Shown: positions 20,772 through 30,848 of the stretch, piece after piece
Position numbering within the stretch: position 1 is the stretch's first letter
Layout of the letters: every line of letters starts with the position of its first letter
Program-made: the position numbers and the translations under genes
The notes under the pieces: model-generated
What the model saw: only the letters and a program-made list of their open reading frames with translations
Database searches by the model: none
What the model was told of the DNA's origin: nothing
Assembly (NCBI GenBank): GCA_036940085.1
Contig: JALLBK010000185.1
Location: forward strand, 1 to 45,453
Length of the DNA stretch: 45,453 nt
DNA from: Discostella pseudostelligera
Lineage: Eukaryota > Bacillariophyta > Thalassiosirophyceae > Thalassiosirales > Thalassiosiraceae
Reading direction: 5' to 3'

Positions 20772-23277
20772 TCACATGTTGTCGTAAAGATCATTCAGGG
20801 ATTGTTGTAAGAGAAACAGCATATGCCAATCTTCTGGAGTAGCTTCTGATTGTCCCCAAACGTTGATCAGGACATTAATCTTCTTGTAAAAAGATTCTAA
20901 TTTGCGCATGCTCTCATTCATCCACTCAATGATTAATGCTAACTGTTCTCCCAGGGTTCCAACGACGTCCAACTTGTCATCCAATGCCATCCCACTGGTG
21001 CGTTCGAGCCAAATTTGTTCTAAGCGCATCATTGCAAATGTAGCTGCATATTTTTCTGACGTCGAAATAAGTTCATCGACGTTGCTGGAATTAAGATTGT
21101 CAGCCAGAGCACATGCATCATTGACGGAAGTGTCAAGGAAAGCAGAAATCTTTTGCATAATTGTAATATCTGCTAAGGCAAGCGTGGAACCACTGTACAG
21201 TTCGACGTTTTCGATAATATCCTTGATGATTTTTCGAAGAAAGTCAATCAACCTTGGAAGTAATGGTTTGAACTCAGTGTCCTCTATAAATGCGCATGAC
21301 ATCGCAATTGCTTGAATTTGAATCTCTGGTTGGTGAAGTTGAATCATACTTCTTGCCATGTCCATCACGTCCGAAGATGAATATGTTCTAGTAACGTACA
21401 ATTCAGCTGGAGGTTCGTAACCCGATAATCGCACAACGTGAGCAAGCAATTCGACAAGGGTCATTGAAAGTTCTTGTACACAATGCGAGATCCGATCTGG
21501 CGTGGGCCTGACTGCTGCTGTTGTGGTGATCATTGTATGCAGAAAATCGAAACCAAATGAAGCAAGCTTTCCGCAGATTCCAACGAGGTATGCATTCTCT
21601 GTTCTGGAGAGTAGTTCTAATTCCTCCATTTTTGCCATTGTTGATGAGGATCTGATCCACATTAGAAACGTCGTAATTTGAGGAAGAAACAATGCCCATC
21701 GATGTGTGCTGCTGTATGGCGAAGGGCTAAAGATGAAATCGCATTGTTAGTTCGTGCAAAAAAAACGAAATTGCCGGGATTTACGTATCACTTTTGACTT
21801 ACAGCGGGTCTACCGTGTCGAATGTCGCCTCAGCTTGTGCCCTTAATTTCCAATATGCCATGTACGCAACGCCCAATTCGTCATAGAAAGTAGTGTCGCT
21901 GACTTCAACTGACTCCTCGTATATTTTACGAGTCATCGGATAGAGCAAAAAATGGTCACACAATGATAACCCACTAGGACGGTCGTCGATGGTGCCATTC
22001 CATGGGAGATACGTCCTACCTTCCCTGTCACTTGATTTTTTCCCGTTGTCGATACTATTGTAATGTTCAGTCTCTGACGTGACAAGATCATAGAATTCAC
22101 TTGTACTCTTGGATTCGATGCAATGCAATGCCCATCGCACACAACACGACGGAGTTGTATAGTCTTGAACTACTACTCCAATGTCCAGCGCCAGTAAAGT
22201 AGTCAACATGCTAAACGTTTCATGGCAAGATTCCAATATCTTGCCTATATACTGTGTCCCACTGACAGTACCAAATGATTCATTCTTCAATAGCTCCCCG
22301 AGTAGGGAATGACTAGCTGGCAAAACAAGATTGGTGTACGACCAAGTAGCAACCGAAACAACATGAGTAGGCTCTACGGGGTAGAATAGCAGCGCGTTTG
22401 GGACTTGTTGCAATGGATCGGGTTGAAATAAGTTCACTTTTCTTGGTACCCTGCCGTAAACATATTCTCCAATTGCCTTTCCTGCATAGTCAAAAGTCAT
22501 TAGTCGGCATAAGGCTCGTGCATCATCTACCATGCTCTTGAGTCTTTTCCATCGAATAGGCTGTGACTTGGCTTGTGATACTCGTATCGACTCATAAGCT
22601 CTTTCGAGCGCATGAGATATTAGGAATGTACGAAGGAAAAACATGCTGACGGACGTAGGTAGGAAATACATTCTTGACTTCCCTGGAACTTCATCAATCC
22701 CACTCAAGTTTCCCAGCTCCAAATCAGTGTCATTCCCATAGTATGAATCCATCACCGTTTGTAAGAGTACGTGAGGTGGAATTGAGTCCAAGTTGTTTTT
22801 GGTAATCCGGCTATGCGTGTCATGAGGATACAACTGAGTTTGTATCTGCTGCAATCCTGCTTGCCAAAGCTCGTCATCCGTCGGCTTGTTCTTCTTTTTC
22901 AAGAGCTTAACCATTCGACTGGAGTCTACAAACGCATTTCTGATATCTGTCATATTGGCATTTTGATTGCAACGGATTGTTGGTATAAACTCATGAAGCC
23001 AATTGTAGAGAAACTTGGAGTGTGTCACTGGGACGACTCTGCCATCACACCCAAACCCCGCCATGGGCATTGGTTTCGGTTTCGATAGAGAAACAAATGG
23101 ATCCCATGAAACATTGTGCGCTCCCCTCTCACCATCTACTACATCATCTACCGATTCCCTCTGTTCGCATCGACATAACAATGGGCTTATGCTCGTCGAG
23201 GATGACAAAATGTGCAACACGTTGGCAATGATGTCCTCCCTTGATGTTGCCATCGACATGCTGTTTTGGTTAGACAT
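20772..23277 (-). CDS. Unknown 809-aa protein (two exons)
   Basis: Exons 23277-21803 and 21726-20772, joined by a phase-2 intron (GTAAGT donor, CTTTAG acceptor). The two frames continue each other without a stop, and both are helical and poor in low-complexity sequence, supporting one protein. Near the N-terminus is VSWDPFVSLSKPKPMPMAGFG, then WLHEFIPTIRCN. Internal helical blocks include SVSMFFLRTFLISHALERAYESIR and YMAYWKLRAQAEATFD. The C-terminal 300 residues look like an all-helical bundle (LLQQSLNDLYDNM at the end). No signal peptide or membrane segment is obvious, so it is probably cytosolic. I cannot name the family. The general look recalls NatC auxiliary subunit Mak10/NAA35, but key motifs are missing. 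Confidence 0.78.
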
Positions 23278-23778
23278 CTGGATATGAATTCTTCGGTGTT
23301 AACAGTGATTCCCTGTGTCGGACGCACGCCACCTATCCTCTGATAATGGATGGATATTTAGAGAGCGGCGGATGTGGGCTGCCTTTTGGCATTGGGCATG
23401 GATGCCACGGCAATGATCATGGTTCATGAGCGTGATGTTTGTGGTGGAACGACGTCGGCGGTGTTTGTGGTGGATGGTGTATTGAGTAGCCACCCTTTCC
23501 CGCTAACCTTGCGAACTGTGACGTGGAGCTCGCTCGCTTGTCGAATTGCTCGCTTACTTATCGCTAATCGCTTGGTGGCGCCAACAAGCCAGCCGCGAAA
23601 ATCGTCGGCCATGAAGCATGAAGCTGAATATTAAGATATTATGAAGATGATGAAATCGAAATCGGCCGTCGTCGGCGTCGTCGCACTCGCATTGGCATTG
23701 GCATGCATCATCGGCGGTGCGGTAGTCCATTCTCCTCTTTATTGTCATCGTTTGGCATTGAGCTTCTGATCTCTTCTG
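23278..23778. promoter_or_regulatory. Divergent spacer, 809-aa gene / 528-aa gene
   Basis: Contains one weaker E2F-like TTTCCCGC (23496-23503) and a run of CTCGCTT-like words (23527-23575). I see no gene and no repeat. Confidence 0.35.
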
Positions 23779-25365
23779 ATGGCGGCGAATCGACGGCGTA
23801 GTGGGGGATTCCCCGCGGCTGATTTAATGATTGATGACAGGAGCCGGGGCAATGACAATATCTTCGATGACGACGAGAATCCGTTTGAGTCTCTTGGGAG
23901 GGCGTTAGACCACTGTAAGGAGATAGGCGTGGTGATGGCAGGAGCTCAGGATCAGGAGCGTACATCAGAATATTATGATGATAGAAGTTTGCAGCTGCCA
24001 GATGAGGGGCCTCCTACAGGTCATGAATTGTCCATCGGTGGCAACAATGATGACAGCATTGTGGACAACTCGTCGATGGCTGCATTACACACTCAAGACA
24101 ACAAGAGGGAGTATCGTCACCAAAAAGAAAACAGATGCGACCATAGCCATAGCCAAATGCATGGACTGCATGAATCCACTACTGCCAATGAAATTCGTCC
24201 TCAAGTCGAAACAAGCATCAACAATCAATCAAACACACCAATCAGGAATAACAATTTGACGACGCAACTGTGTCAGGTTTCGAAACAAAGAAAAGTCTCT
24301 CCTCATCGCTTCACCTTTCAAACATCTACAAAGCCCAAATCTACTTCCTTCAAAACTCCATCTCGGTCATCTCTTCCAACCGATGATTTATTCTCGTCGA
24401 GCGCCATGTCCCAACGTGTCATTGCCAATAGATCAACTCGCAAATCCATTAGCAACGAATCGTCTCAAAAGCGAAACCAACGACATACATTCCGAAATTC
24501 AATGGACCGTTCCAATACACCTACTGTCGACAATAATGTGAGAGAGATGCGATTCGTACCCACTTTTCTCAGTAATGCCAGGGTCGGAACGGACAATACG
24601 CACGAGGACACCCCACGGGAGAAAAATGATGATGACGATACCGACTCACCGCATGATGAAATATATCCGTTTACGCACAACATGGTAAGTAATCACCATC
24701 GACAGCAGCAGCAGCTGAATCAATCGCATCGAAAATCCGAGCAGGCAACTAGCAAGGCTGGATACCTTGTTCAGCGATTGCGATCTCTTCGGAATTCGGA
24801 CCAGCGAATGGCAATGCAATTGCGCAGTGGGCAGAACTCTACTTCTGGGTTAAATTGTGCTACCATGCCGCGAAAACGACGTCGAAGTAGTGGTGACTAC
24901 CTCGATCCTAGGAATGCTGCCTCGACTATCATGGATGTTACTGTATCGGGTGCATCGCAGTCCATTTGTAGCTTTGATGAGGGGAAAACCGTCCTCTTGG
25001 CCTACATCCACTGCTACACAACGACTAAACAGCCATCGGATCACAGCGACGATCAGTTTGATACTCCTAGGTTGAAATATCCTTGCTTCGCTTTGATTCT
25101 CATGTCTCGGGATGCAGTGCAGGAGCAAGGCATTGTCGGCAGTAGATCGAAACAGCTCCGAATTTATGACGGCGTAGTTGTACCGCCACGCGTTGCAGCT
25201 TTGAATTCGGATTGGAATGATGTCTCGTACGAAGCGAAGCCAGATATCAAATTTCACTCGGAGGACATGCCCACAATCATCCGCACGCAACTATGTGAGG
25301 AGTATCCTACTTTTGTGCCGCTACCAGAAGTTACTTTTCCGCAATCCTCATCATCAAAAATGTGA
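23779..25365 (+). CDS. Unknown disordered, basic, probably nuclear protein
   Basis: Single-exon frame of 528 aa. Residues 1-380 are Asn/Ser/Gln/His/Arg-rich and probably disordered, with basic clusters (STRKSISNESSQKRNQRHTF, MPRKRRRSSGDYLD) that look like nuclear localisation signals. The last 150 residues are more ordered: STIMDVTVSGASQSICSF, KTVLLAYIHCYTTT, YPCFALILMSRDAV, KQLRIYDGVVVPP. This beta-strand-rich pattern could be an OB-fold or similar small barrel (inference by eye). I do not recognise the family. It is the first of three consecutive plus-strand genes, the only break in the strand alternation of the window. Confidence 0.7.
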   Translation: MAANRRRSGGFPAADLMIDDRSRGNDNIFDDDENPFESLGRALDHCKEIGVVMAGAQDQERTSEYYDDRSLQLPDEGPPTGHELSIGGNNDDSIVDNSSMAALHTQDNKREYRHQKENRCDHSHSQMHGLHESTTANEIRPQVETSINNQSNTPIRNNNLTTQLCQVSKQRKVSPHRFTFQTSTKPKSTSFKTPSRSSLPTDDLFSSSAMSQRVIANRSTRKSISNESSQKRNQRHTFRNSMDRSNTPTVDNNVREMRFVPTFLSNARVGTDNTHEDTPREKNDDDDTDSPHDEIYPFTHNMVSNHHRQQQQLNQSHRKSEQATSKAGYLVQRLRSLRNSDQRMAMQLRSGQNSTSGLNCATMPRKRRRSSGDYLDPRNAASTIMDVTVSGASQSICSFDEGKTVLLAYIHCYTTTKQPSDHSDDQFDTPRLKYPCFALILMSRDAVQEQGIVGSRSKQLRIYDGVVVPPRVAALNSDWNDVSYEAKPDIKFHSEDMPTIIRTQLCEEYPTFVPLPEVTFPQSSSSKM

Positions 25366-25526
25366 AACGATTTTAAAATGGTTCGGAGAATCCGTTGTGG
25401 GTTGCCTTTTCAATGGTTCCACGCAAGTTCAAGTTCACCCTTGAAGGCCTCTTCGTTTGGCAAAGGCATCAATTCAGACTTCTTCTTTGAGAATTATATA
25501 CTTGACGACCGGGTTTAAGTAAGACA

Positions 25527-27176
25527 ATGGCTATATCTAGAAAGGAACTCAATAGGATTATCTCCTCTGCCCACGGTCAATCTAGTGTGGGAATTGATGA
25601 AGTGCCACGAAGGGACAAGTTGAAGCAGTTGAGCGATGCTCGTGTTGCGGGGTGGACTGACACACTTCATGCCGCTTACAAGGCAAAGTTGGATTGGAAA
25701 GCAGAGAAAATTCGCCGAGAGGAGGAGCAACGCATGGCGCAGGATGCTGAGTGTGCCGCGGAACGAGAGGTTATGAGAATGAACACACTCAAAAATGCAG
25801 AGAAGTTACTTCAAGAGCAAACAGAGAAGATACGGCAGTTTCGTTCGCAGCAAATGCTGGTAGATACGCTTCACACGAGAAATGAACAATTGAAAGAACA
25901 TGATGAGAAGAAGAGAAAGGAATCAATGAATGAGAATCTATGGCATGCTGCGGTGGTCGAACACATTCAAAAGGTTGAGCTAGAGGCAAAGAACGAGACA
26001 GAGAAGGAAAAACAGAGGTCGTTGGAACTCGCATTGAACTTGAAATCGCAGAGGGAAGAGCGGGAGGAGCGTCTTCGAGTACAGCAACAGAGAAAGCGAG
26101 ATGAGGAGGCTGCTATTATTCAAAGAATAGCCATAGATGAGCTGACGGCAGATAAGGTAAGAATAGGACCTGCCCGATCGCTCTTGATATCATGGATTGA
26201 TACCACTCTAATTGACTTGTAGGCTGAGTTGGAGCAAAAATCTGAACGCATTCTCAAAGCAAAAGACGCGATGGAAAAAAATCGAATGCTCCTTGAAAAA
26301 CACCAGGAAGATGCTCGTAGAAAAGAGGAGGAAGAGACTCGAAAGTGTGAAGAAGAAGTTGCGCGGCAGAATAGAATTAATGTAGCACGGGCGAACCTAG
26401 AGATGAAGCTCGCTGAGAAGGGTAAGTTGGCTTGCCTGTCTCTGGTCGTTGTACGTGGTGTTCTTATAGTCCTTATTCCCTTTCTCTTCTCAATGCACTT
26501 CGATAGCGAATTCAGTGAGGAAGTTACTTTCTGATAGAGTTTCAGAGCAGTTCAAGCAGAGGATATTGAAAGAGTGTGAGATGTTGGAGCGCGATGTCAG
26601 ATTGCGCCATGAAAAAGAGGATAAAAAGGATGAGTCGACTAGAAAACAGATCGAACGAGAGCGAATAGCCATTGATGAAAGTCGGCAAAATCAACTTCGT
26701 TGGAAGCTGCAGGAGCAACAGGCTGAAAAAAAGATTGCTGAGCTCCGCGCTAATGATTGGGCAAGAATAACTAGAGAGCAACAGGAATTGGAATGCCAGA
26801 AACAGATAGCAAAACGCATGCAGAACGTCGAACTCCGTAACATTCAACAGCAGCAGATTCGTGAAAATGAGGAAAGACGAGCGAAGGACAAGGCATATGC
26901 ATTTGAGGAAGAACAGCAGGTGAGTATTTGCCGATGAGTTGTTACCTCTTATTCGAATCAATCATACGTACATTCATGTAATGCATTATATGACTATTGC
27001 AGGCAATTCACAAGTTACAAAGAGAAGACGACGTATTTAAGGATTTCGTGACGAGAGAGATAAATTACTTCAAAGCTCAAGGGAAAAGAACGGACTTGCT
27101 CGAGAAGACTTTGCATCCAAGGTGTGTGGTCGACTGTCGACGCAGGCAATTCATTACGAACTTAAGAAATATATAA
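25527..27176 (+). CDS. CFAP210: Axonemal coiled-coil protein, CFAP210/CCDC173-like (four exons)
   Basis: 471 aa. Exons 25527-26156, 26223-26421, 26507-26919 and 27003-27176, all with frame-preserving GTAAG/GTGAGT introns of 66-85 nt. Apart from the first 40 residues the chain is one long charged coiled coil. The opening fits CFAP210: ISRKELNRI, then LSDARVAGWTDTLHAAYKAKL, RREEEQRMAQDAECAAEREV, TLKNAEKLLQEQTEKIRQFR, and a TLHTRNEQLKEHD segment. CFAP210 is a microtubule inner protein of motile cilia doublets. A diatom would need it only in flagellate gametes, so this argues for a centric diatom. Coiled coils attract false matches, hence moderate confidence in the name. A donor-like GTGTGT near 27122 leaves open a different 3' end. 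Confidence 0.68.
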
Positions 27177-27778
27177 CGAATGGCTTCGTCCAATCAACAC
27201 CTTGATCTGCCTGTCCTTTGCGTCCCACTCATCTTTATTGTCGCTCGCGATTGTCGCATTGTTCACTTCTCTGTGGTACTTCTTGGGGTCGGCGAGGGAG
27301 CGAGGTAGGTAGGATACCAGATATTGTACCATGGGATACCGATAGTAATTCAAAACGTTCAAAATTTGATGAGCGAGAAATCGGACAAGAAAAGTTCTCG
27401 GGGAATTCAAATTTGCCTTGAATTTGCCTTGACCGTTTCTCGCTTCACCTAACAAGACCCCACAAGACCCATGATGACTTGTTCAAATTATTTGGTTCGA
27501 AGCCAATATCGCTTCTTGTTGGAGACGACCGCCATCCATTTTCCGCATCGTCGTGGTCGTCGGGAGGTCGAAGCCAAGAAGTGCGTGGTGGACACAGGAT
27601 AGTATGACGACCAATTCGCTTGTCCTGTTCTTGATCACATGCGAGGCATTCTCATTCTCACTCGATCGGCGGCATCGGATGAACTCCTAACGCGCTTCGG
27701 AATCGGCGTCGGTTCACCCGGCCTTATTGATCCTAAAACACATGCACTTGAGATCATTACATTATTGTAGTTAGAAGA
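27177..27778. other. Tandem spacer, CFAP210-like / CAP gene
   Basis: 602 bp without a convincing gene. It contains an 11-bp tandem duplication AATTTGCCTTG (27410 and 27421) and, at about 27360-27436, AAATTTG, GAGAAA, GTTCTC and GAATTCAAATTTG words that faintly recall the dispersed repeat. This is the one place where a minus-strand gene would be expected from the alternating pattern but none is seen. Confidence 0.35.
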
Positions 27779-29175
27779 ATGGCGTTGGCGATAACGAGTT
27801 ATGGAAGTCTACCAATTCTCCTCCTTGCATTTTCATCGATTCTGCTTCAGCTAGGTTGTTGCGATGGAGCAAGGCTTGGTGCTCGACAGCAGAAGGAAGA
27901 GGTGGAACATGAATTAAAGAGATACATTCGAGATGCAAGAGAATCAATTGTAAGATGCATTCATCGTCGCTCTCGATCAATCACTTCATCTCTCATGTAA
28001 ATTGTCTTATTTTCGTTATGATGTAAACATAGGTTGAAGACAACGATCATCCTGCCAATCATAGAGAAACACTGTCGTGTGGTTCAGATGAAAGGGTTCT
28101 CAATTTTAGTTTCACTACCGACAGCTACGGATATGAGACCTCATATCAATGGCTGACAACGAGCGGAGTCTTTGCCTCCGGTCCTGCCCGAGGAGAAAAG
28201 TTTGCAGACAACTCTTCATACTCGTACAAATATTGTGTTAAGATTGGAGAGCAAGTAAAATTGAAGATTGAGGATAGTTCTGGTGATGGTTTTGTAAGTC
28301 AGCATTCACTGCTCATTATGTACAATCTATGATGCTGAAATTACTGACACACTTTTGCCGCCCAAGTGTTGTAAGTATGGAAACGGCAGTTACCGCTATG
28401 GAATTGATGGTGAAAACATGTTCAATTCCAGAGGTATGCAGTCATTTACCAGCGTGGGTGTTCATACTTTTTTAATTGAGACTCGACCTATGAGCCAATC
28501 ACTTTCGAATCCGGATTCGGTAAGTTGGTTCATACCACGAGATGACTCGTTGGACTTTGAAGCCAATATGTCCGCTCGTGATCATGAGTGGTTAACCGCG
28601 CATAACGTACGGAGGAAGAGATATCATGAGGAATTCGGCCGAACCTATGTCCCATTGAAGTGGTCTCCCAAACTAGCCGATGCAGCAAAAGAATATGCTA
28701 TTGACCTCCTTAGTGACTGTGACAACGAAGGAATATTGCACGAGCAGAATGTCGGTGAGGGCGAGAATCTTGCGAAAAACGAAGGAGAAGGGAGCTGGGG
28801 AGACCTGTACCCCGCCGACAGCATTCTGAGTCGATGGGTGGAGAGAGAAATAGGTAAAGGCAATCCTGGAAATGCTCACATGACGCAGGTATGTCCACTG
28901 ATTTTGTTTCATCGTTCTGTATGCTGTTTTTATCTCTCACATTGAACTCTGCTATTAACCAGGTTCTATGGAGGGCTTCAAACTATGTCGGCTGCGGTGA
29001 ATCTGTAAAGCCACATGGAGAAGGATATTGTAGGATTCAGGTTTGTCGATACGCAAGGCCGGGCAACTGTGATATGAAGTCGTACGATGCTAGTATTGGC
29101 AACAATTGGATGATCCCAATGTTAATGGCTGAATCCAAGTGTGGACCGTTATGTGCACCTGAGGGATGCTTCTAG
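27779..29175 (+). CDS. Secreted CAP/PR-1 family protein with an extra N-terminal beta domain (four exons)
   Basis: 388 aa. Exons 27779-27949, 28033-28293, 28367-28888 and 28963-29175, all phase 0. A signal peptide (about 1-30, LPILLLAFSSILLQLGCCDG) is followed by a short helix and a Cys-containing beta domain (about 60-185: VLNFSFTTDSYGYETSYQW, YSYKYCVKIGEQVKLKI, DSSGDGFCCKYGNGSYR) that I have seen only in protist-type secreted proteins. The CAP domain (about 205-370) has the conserved first helix TAHNVRRKRYHEEFG, LKWSPKLADAAKEYA, the HEQNVGEGENLA motif, GNAHMTQVLWRASNYVGCG (the HMTQVLW signature) and YCRIQVCRYARPGNC. CAP proteins are extracellular and bind sterols or lipids, or act in defence or signalling. 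The role here is unknown. Confidence 0.9.
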
Positions 29176-29327
29176 AAATGAAGAGGGAAATAGAGTTGAT
29201 AAAGAGGTGTGATTAGGTGCAGCAACCGCAACTTAATTGGGGCTGTGCTTTTATGTTTAGTCGTCTGTCACTAATGATCTAAAATTAGAGCCGGATTTGG
29301 ATAGAGTCTCGACATTAGGAGCATTGC

Positions 29328-30249
29328 TTATCTAGAATCCAAGCTTCTTGACTTGACGTCTTTCATAAAATCCATCAAATCGGTGCACAGTGCATCAATC
29401 TCTTCAGGGTTTACACCCTCGTTTGTGTTGACACAAGTTGTTGTTCCCAAAGCTTCGTCGATAATTGTGTCTTTGATAAATTCGTAATCCTCGAAAAATA
29501 ACCGTTCGTATGGATCTTTCAACACATCCAACCCTGGAAATTGTTTATCTGNCTGGAAATTGTTTATCTGTACTCTTTAGTGTCGTGCCTTTTGCATGGT
29601 GATGGGTGGGGTTGATATCCTCTGTCGGTAGGACTGCATCGGAATGAATCTTCGTTAACTTTGAAGAATCATTGCTTTCATTATGTAATGATTGCTTTCG
29701 GGAAATATTTTCCTTGTCATTCTGTGCCACACCTGTCTTTAAATTGACACCATTACCATCACACACCCCAGCACTAGTATCTTTAGCCCTCGTCGCCTCT
29801 GCCAGTGCCTTGTACTTTTCGGCCTCCTTCTTCAGCGAGTACAATTTCTTCGCATATATCTCCGCGGCTTTGGCAAGATCTTTCCTATGCTGTTGTTTCA
29901 TCTCCGAAATTATATTCTCTATCTGTTTGCCATTGTTCCCCATGGGAGCGGCGCCCTTCCTGGCTTTTCGAGTAGTGGTGTTCTTGACAAACTTGAGACT
30001 TTTCGCGGGAGATGGAAGCGGCATAAGAGTGTCGACGTGCTCATCGGAGAGTGCCTTGAGCGCATCTATCTCTGTCCGGCACTGCCCAATCTCCGTCTCT
30101 AATGATTCCACCCGCTTTGCGTGTTCCTCCTGTTGTCGAGCAAGCTCCTCGGCGTGCTGAAGCTTGAGTTCCTCAACCGTGCTCCATGATGTGGTGAACC
30201 CAACATTTCCCAGCTTCCGGCTTATAGTTTTCGACGATGGAAGCGGCAT
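29328..30249 (-). CDS. Coiled-coil protein interrupted by an assembly join
   Basis: In the submitted sequence the frame from MPLPSSKTISRKLG (ATG at 30249) stops near 29545, and a second frame (LDVLKDPYERLFFEDYEF) runs to 29328. Between them is an undetermined base (29552) flanked by two identical 18-mers (29534-29551 and 29553-29570). Treating one copy plus the N as an artefact (19 nt) puts both parts in one frame of 301 codons. The protein has two coiled-coil segments (about 25-65 and about 105-150), a Lys-rich centre and a C-terminal acidic helix (PEEIDALCTDLMDFMKDVKS). No targeting signal is evident. I do not recognise the family; a cytoskeletal or centrosomal role is possible but unsupported. 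Convergent with the CAP gene. Confidence 0.72.
29534..29570. repeat. 18-nt direct duplication flanking an N (contig join)
   Basis: CTGGAAATTGTTTATCTG occurs on both sides of the single N at 29552. An exact duplication that abuts an ambiguity code and breaks a reading frame is the signature of two contigs placed end to end without merging their overlap. Confidence 0.9.
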
Positions 30250-30848
30250 TTTTACCACCAGAGACAATAACGTTGGCGAATATGTCAAGAGCAACCCCCT
30301 ATCACTATCGCGGGAGCCACTGTCCTGTAGATTGATGGTTCCTCGCTACTAGGAGTAGTACTACACCACGATCACATGATATGAATATCATCGTTGTTGC
30401 AGTTCCGTCGCCAGGCCATCTTCAATCGTCTTCTTGTTGTTGTGGCAAAAGGCGGGCAAGACGGCTTGAAGATTTGAATTTGAAATGAGAAAGGATGACG
30501 ACAATTTCTCGTATTATTTTCTTTAAACACATCAGCCCGAGAAAATTTGTTAGGATCAAATGAAATCTTACATACATAGGAAGTAGAACAAATATGTACC
30601 TGTCTCTAATTTAGGTCATTCTTAGCCATTCTTTCGCCGAGGAAATGGCGGGAAACTCTTTTGAATTTTCGAGAGGAAATGGCGGGAAATTGCTGCTTCG
30701 TCCGTCCCCAACGCCCCAACACCAAACACCAACACGAACACCAATTCACCAGCGGCAGCGGCAGGTAGCAGTCGATGATGATGATGACCATGGCAAGAGA
30801 CGTCCGCTTCCGACCGCTGAAGGCTAAAGGACAGACCTATGTTTCCAG
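30250..30848. promoter_or_regulatory. Divergent spacer, coiled-coil gene / TatD gene
   Basis: Carries two closely spaced AAATGGCGGGAAA sites (30643-30655 and 30677-30689), a third weaker AAAGGCGGGCAAG (about 30448), and a probable third copy of the AT-rich dispersed repeat (30469-30600). Confidence 0.5.
30469..30600 (+). repeat. AT-rich dispersed repeat, probable copy C (diverged)
   Basis: Shares GATTTGAATTTGAAATGAGA (30471-30490), TTTCTCGT (30505), and CATACATAGGAAGTAGAAC (30571-30589) with the ordered blocks of copies A and B (CATAGGAC..TGTAGAATT). More diverged, so homology is only probable. Confidence 0.4.

Noticed and set aside
20772..23277. NatC auxiliary subunit (Mak10/NAA35) as identity of the 809-aa protein
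   Set aside because: Size and helical character fit loosely, but the hallmark N-terminal PKMD-type motif and C-terminal conserved blocks are not visible.
27162..27455. 97-aa minus-strand frame between the CFAP210-like and CAP genes
   Set aside because: It overlaps the end of the CFAP210-like coding sequence, has no family likeness and contains a tandem duplication typical of noncoding DNA. It could not be confirmed as the missing alternating gene.
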